32,707 nucleotides of DNA, taken from positions 1-32,707 of the forward strand of contig JAWQFW010000027.1 in assembly GCA_035968095.1 (NCBI GenBank), read 5' to 3'. The position numbers were made by a program, and so were the translations under genes. This document shows positions 32,688 to 32,707 of this stretch, piece after piece. This stretch comes from IIICB1 sp035968095 (GTDB lineage Bacteria > Cyanobacteriota > Cyanobacteriia > Cyanobacteriales > SIO1D9). Below the pieces are notes generated by a model. That model was not told where the DNA came from and ran no database searches. It was given only the letters and a program-made list of their open reading frames with translations. The number at the start of each line of letters is the position of its first letter. Position 1 is the stretch's first letter.

Positions 32688-32707
32688 TTGGGATTGGGGA
32701 TTGGGGA
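32688..32707 (+). repeat. Start of a second GGGGATT heptamer array (cut by window end)
   Basis: TTGGGATTGGGGATTGGGGA follows the stop codon of the thioredoxin-TPR gene immediately and runs off the window. It has the same unit and orientation, and the same position relative to a stop codon, as the array at 12576-12631. Confidence 0.85.

Noticed and set aside
1..32707. tRNA, rRNA or mobile-element genes
   Set aside because: No cloverleaf, rRNA text, transposase motif or integrase was recognised in any intergenic region by eye.

Overview
This 32.7 kb window is chromosomal DNA from a phycobilisome-containing cyanobacterium. It carries phosphoribulokinase, a ferredoxin-NADP reductase with a CpcD-type phycobilisome-linker domain, an FtsH2-type thylakoid protease, several cyanobacteria-restricted families (a DUF3143 protein, a TIGR04376-like protein, a plant-type ethylene-receptor kinase), and many copies of the HIP1 octamer GCGATCGC. 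The sequence does not settle the genus. There is no prophage, insertion sequence, CRISPR array, tRNA or rRNA. The accessory component consists of small repeats, two Uma2-type nuclease-fold genes and one decayed WD40/ATPase gene.

Layout. 1-3670: a gamma-glutamylcyclotransferase-like gene, a Uma2 gene and a pseudogene of the vMAP-type HTH / AAA-like ATPase / WD40 class that has lost its ATPase and changed frame twice. 4129-8989: two consecutive membrane histidine kinases, the first with an intact ethylene/copper-binding domain and the second with an MHYT domain (predicted copper/gas sensor), PAS, GAF, kinase and receiver. 9472-13025: a HAL2/CysQ-like phosphatase, a proline-rich GspC/PilP-like membrane protein, a coiled-coil TIGR04376-like protein, a heptanucleotide array and a small membrane protein. 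13288-18423: photosynthetic core, with prk divergent from petH, then ftsH2. 18606-21242: membrane J-domain protein, DUF3143 protein, then uppS and cdaA on the other strand. 21648-26396: lysA divergent from rimI, then clpC. 26477-32687: Uma2, a degenerate metallo-beta-lactamase-fold protein, an O-antigen-ligase-type polytopic protein, a YaaW-family protein, an FAD amine-oxidase-like protein and a CnoX-like thioredoxin-TPR protein.

Functional themes. Carbon fixation and electron transfer meet at the divergent prk/petH locus: Prk consumes ATP and is redox-gated by cysteine pairs, and PetH makes the NADPH. Protein quality control is well represented (FtsH2, J-protein, ClpC, CnoX-like). CdaA (c-di-AMP), UppS (undecaprenyl carrier) and LysA (meso-DAP to lysine) touch cell-wall and second-messenger metabolism.

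The most striking observation is in the petH leader. Bases 14661-14678 are complementary to 14812-14828 over 17 pairs with a single bulged T, burying the Shine-Dalgarno sequence of the long FNR isoform right up to its GTG start, while an in-frame internal ATG at 15138 matches the known start of the short isoform. This looks like an RNA device that lets transcript length choose the isoform. The ethylene-receptor/MHYT kinase operon is the best candidate for an under-described signalling system.
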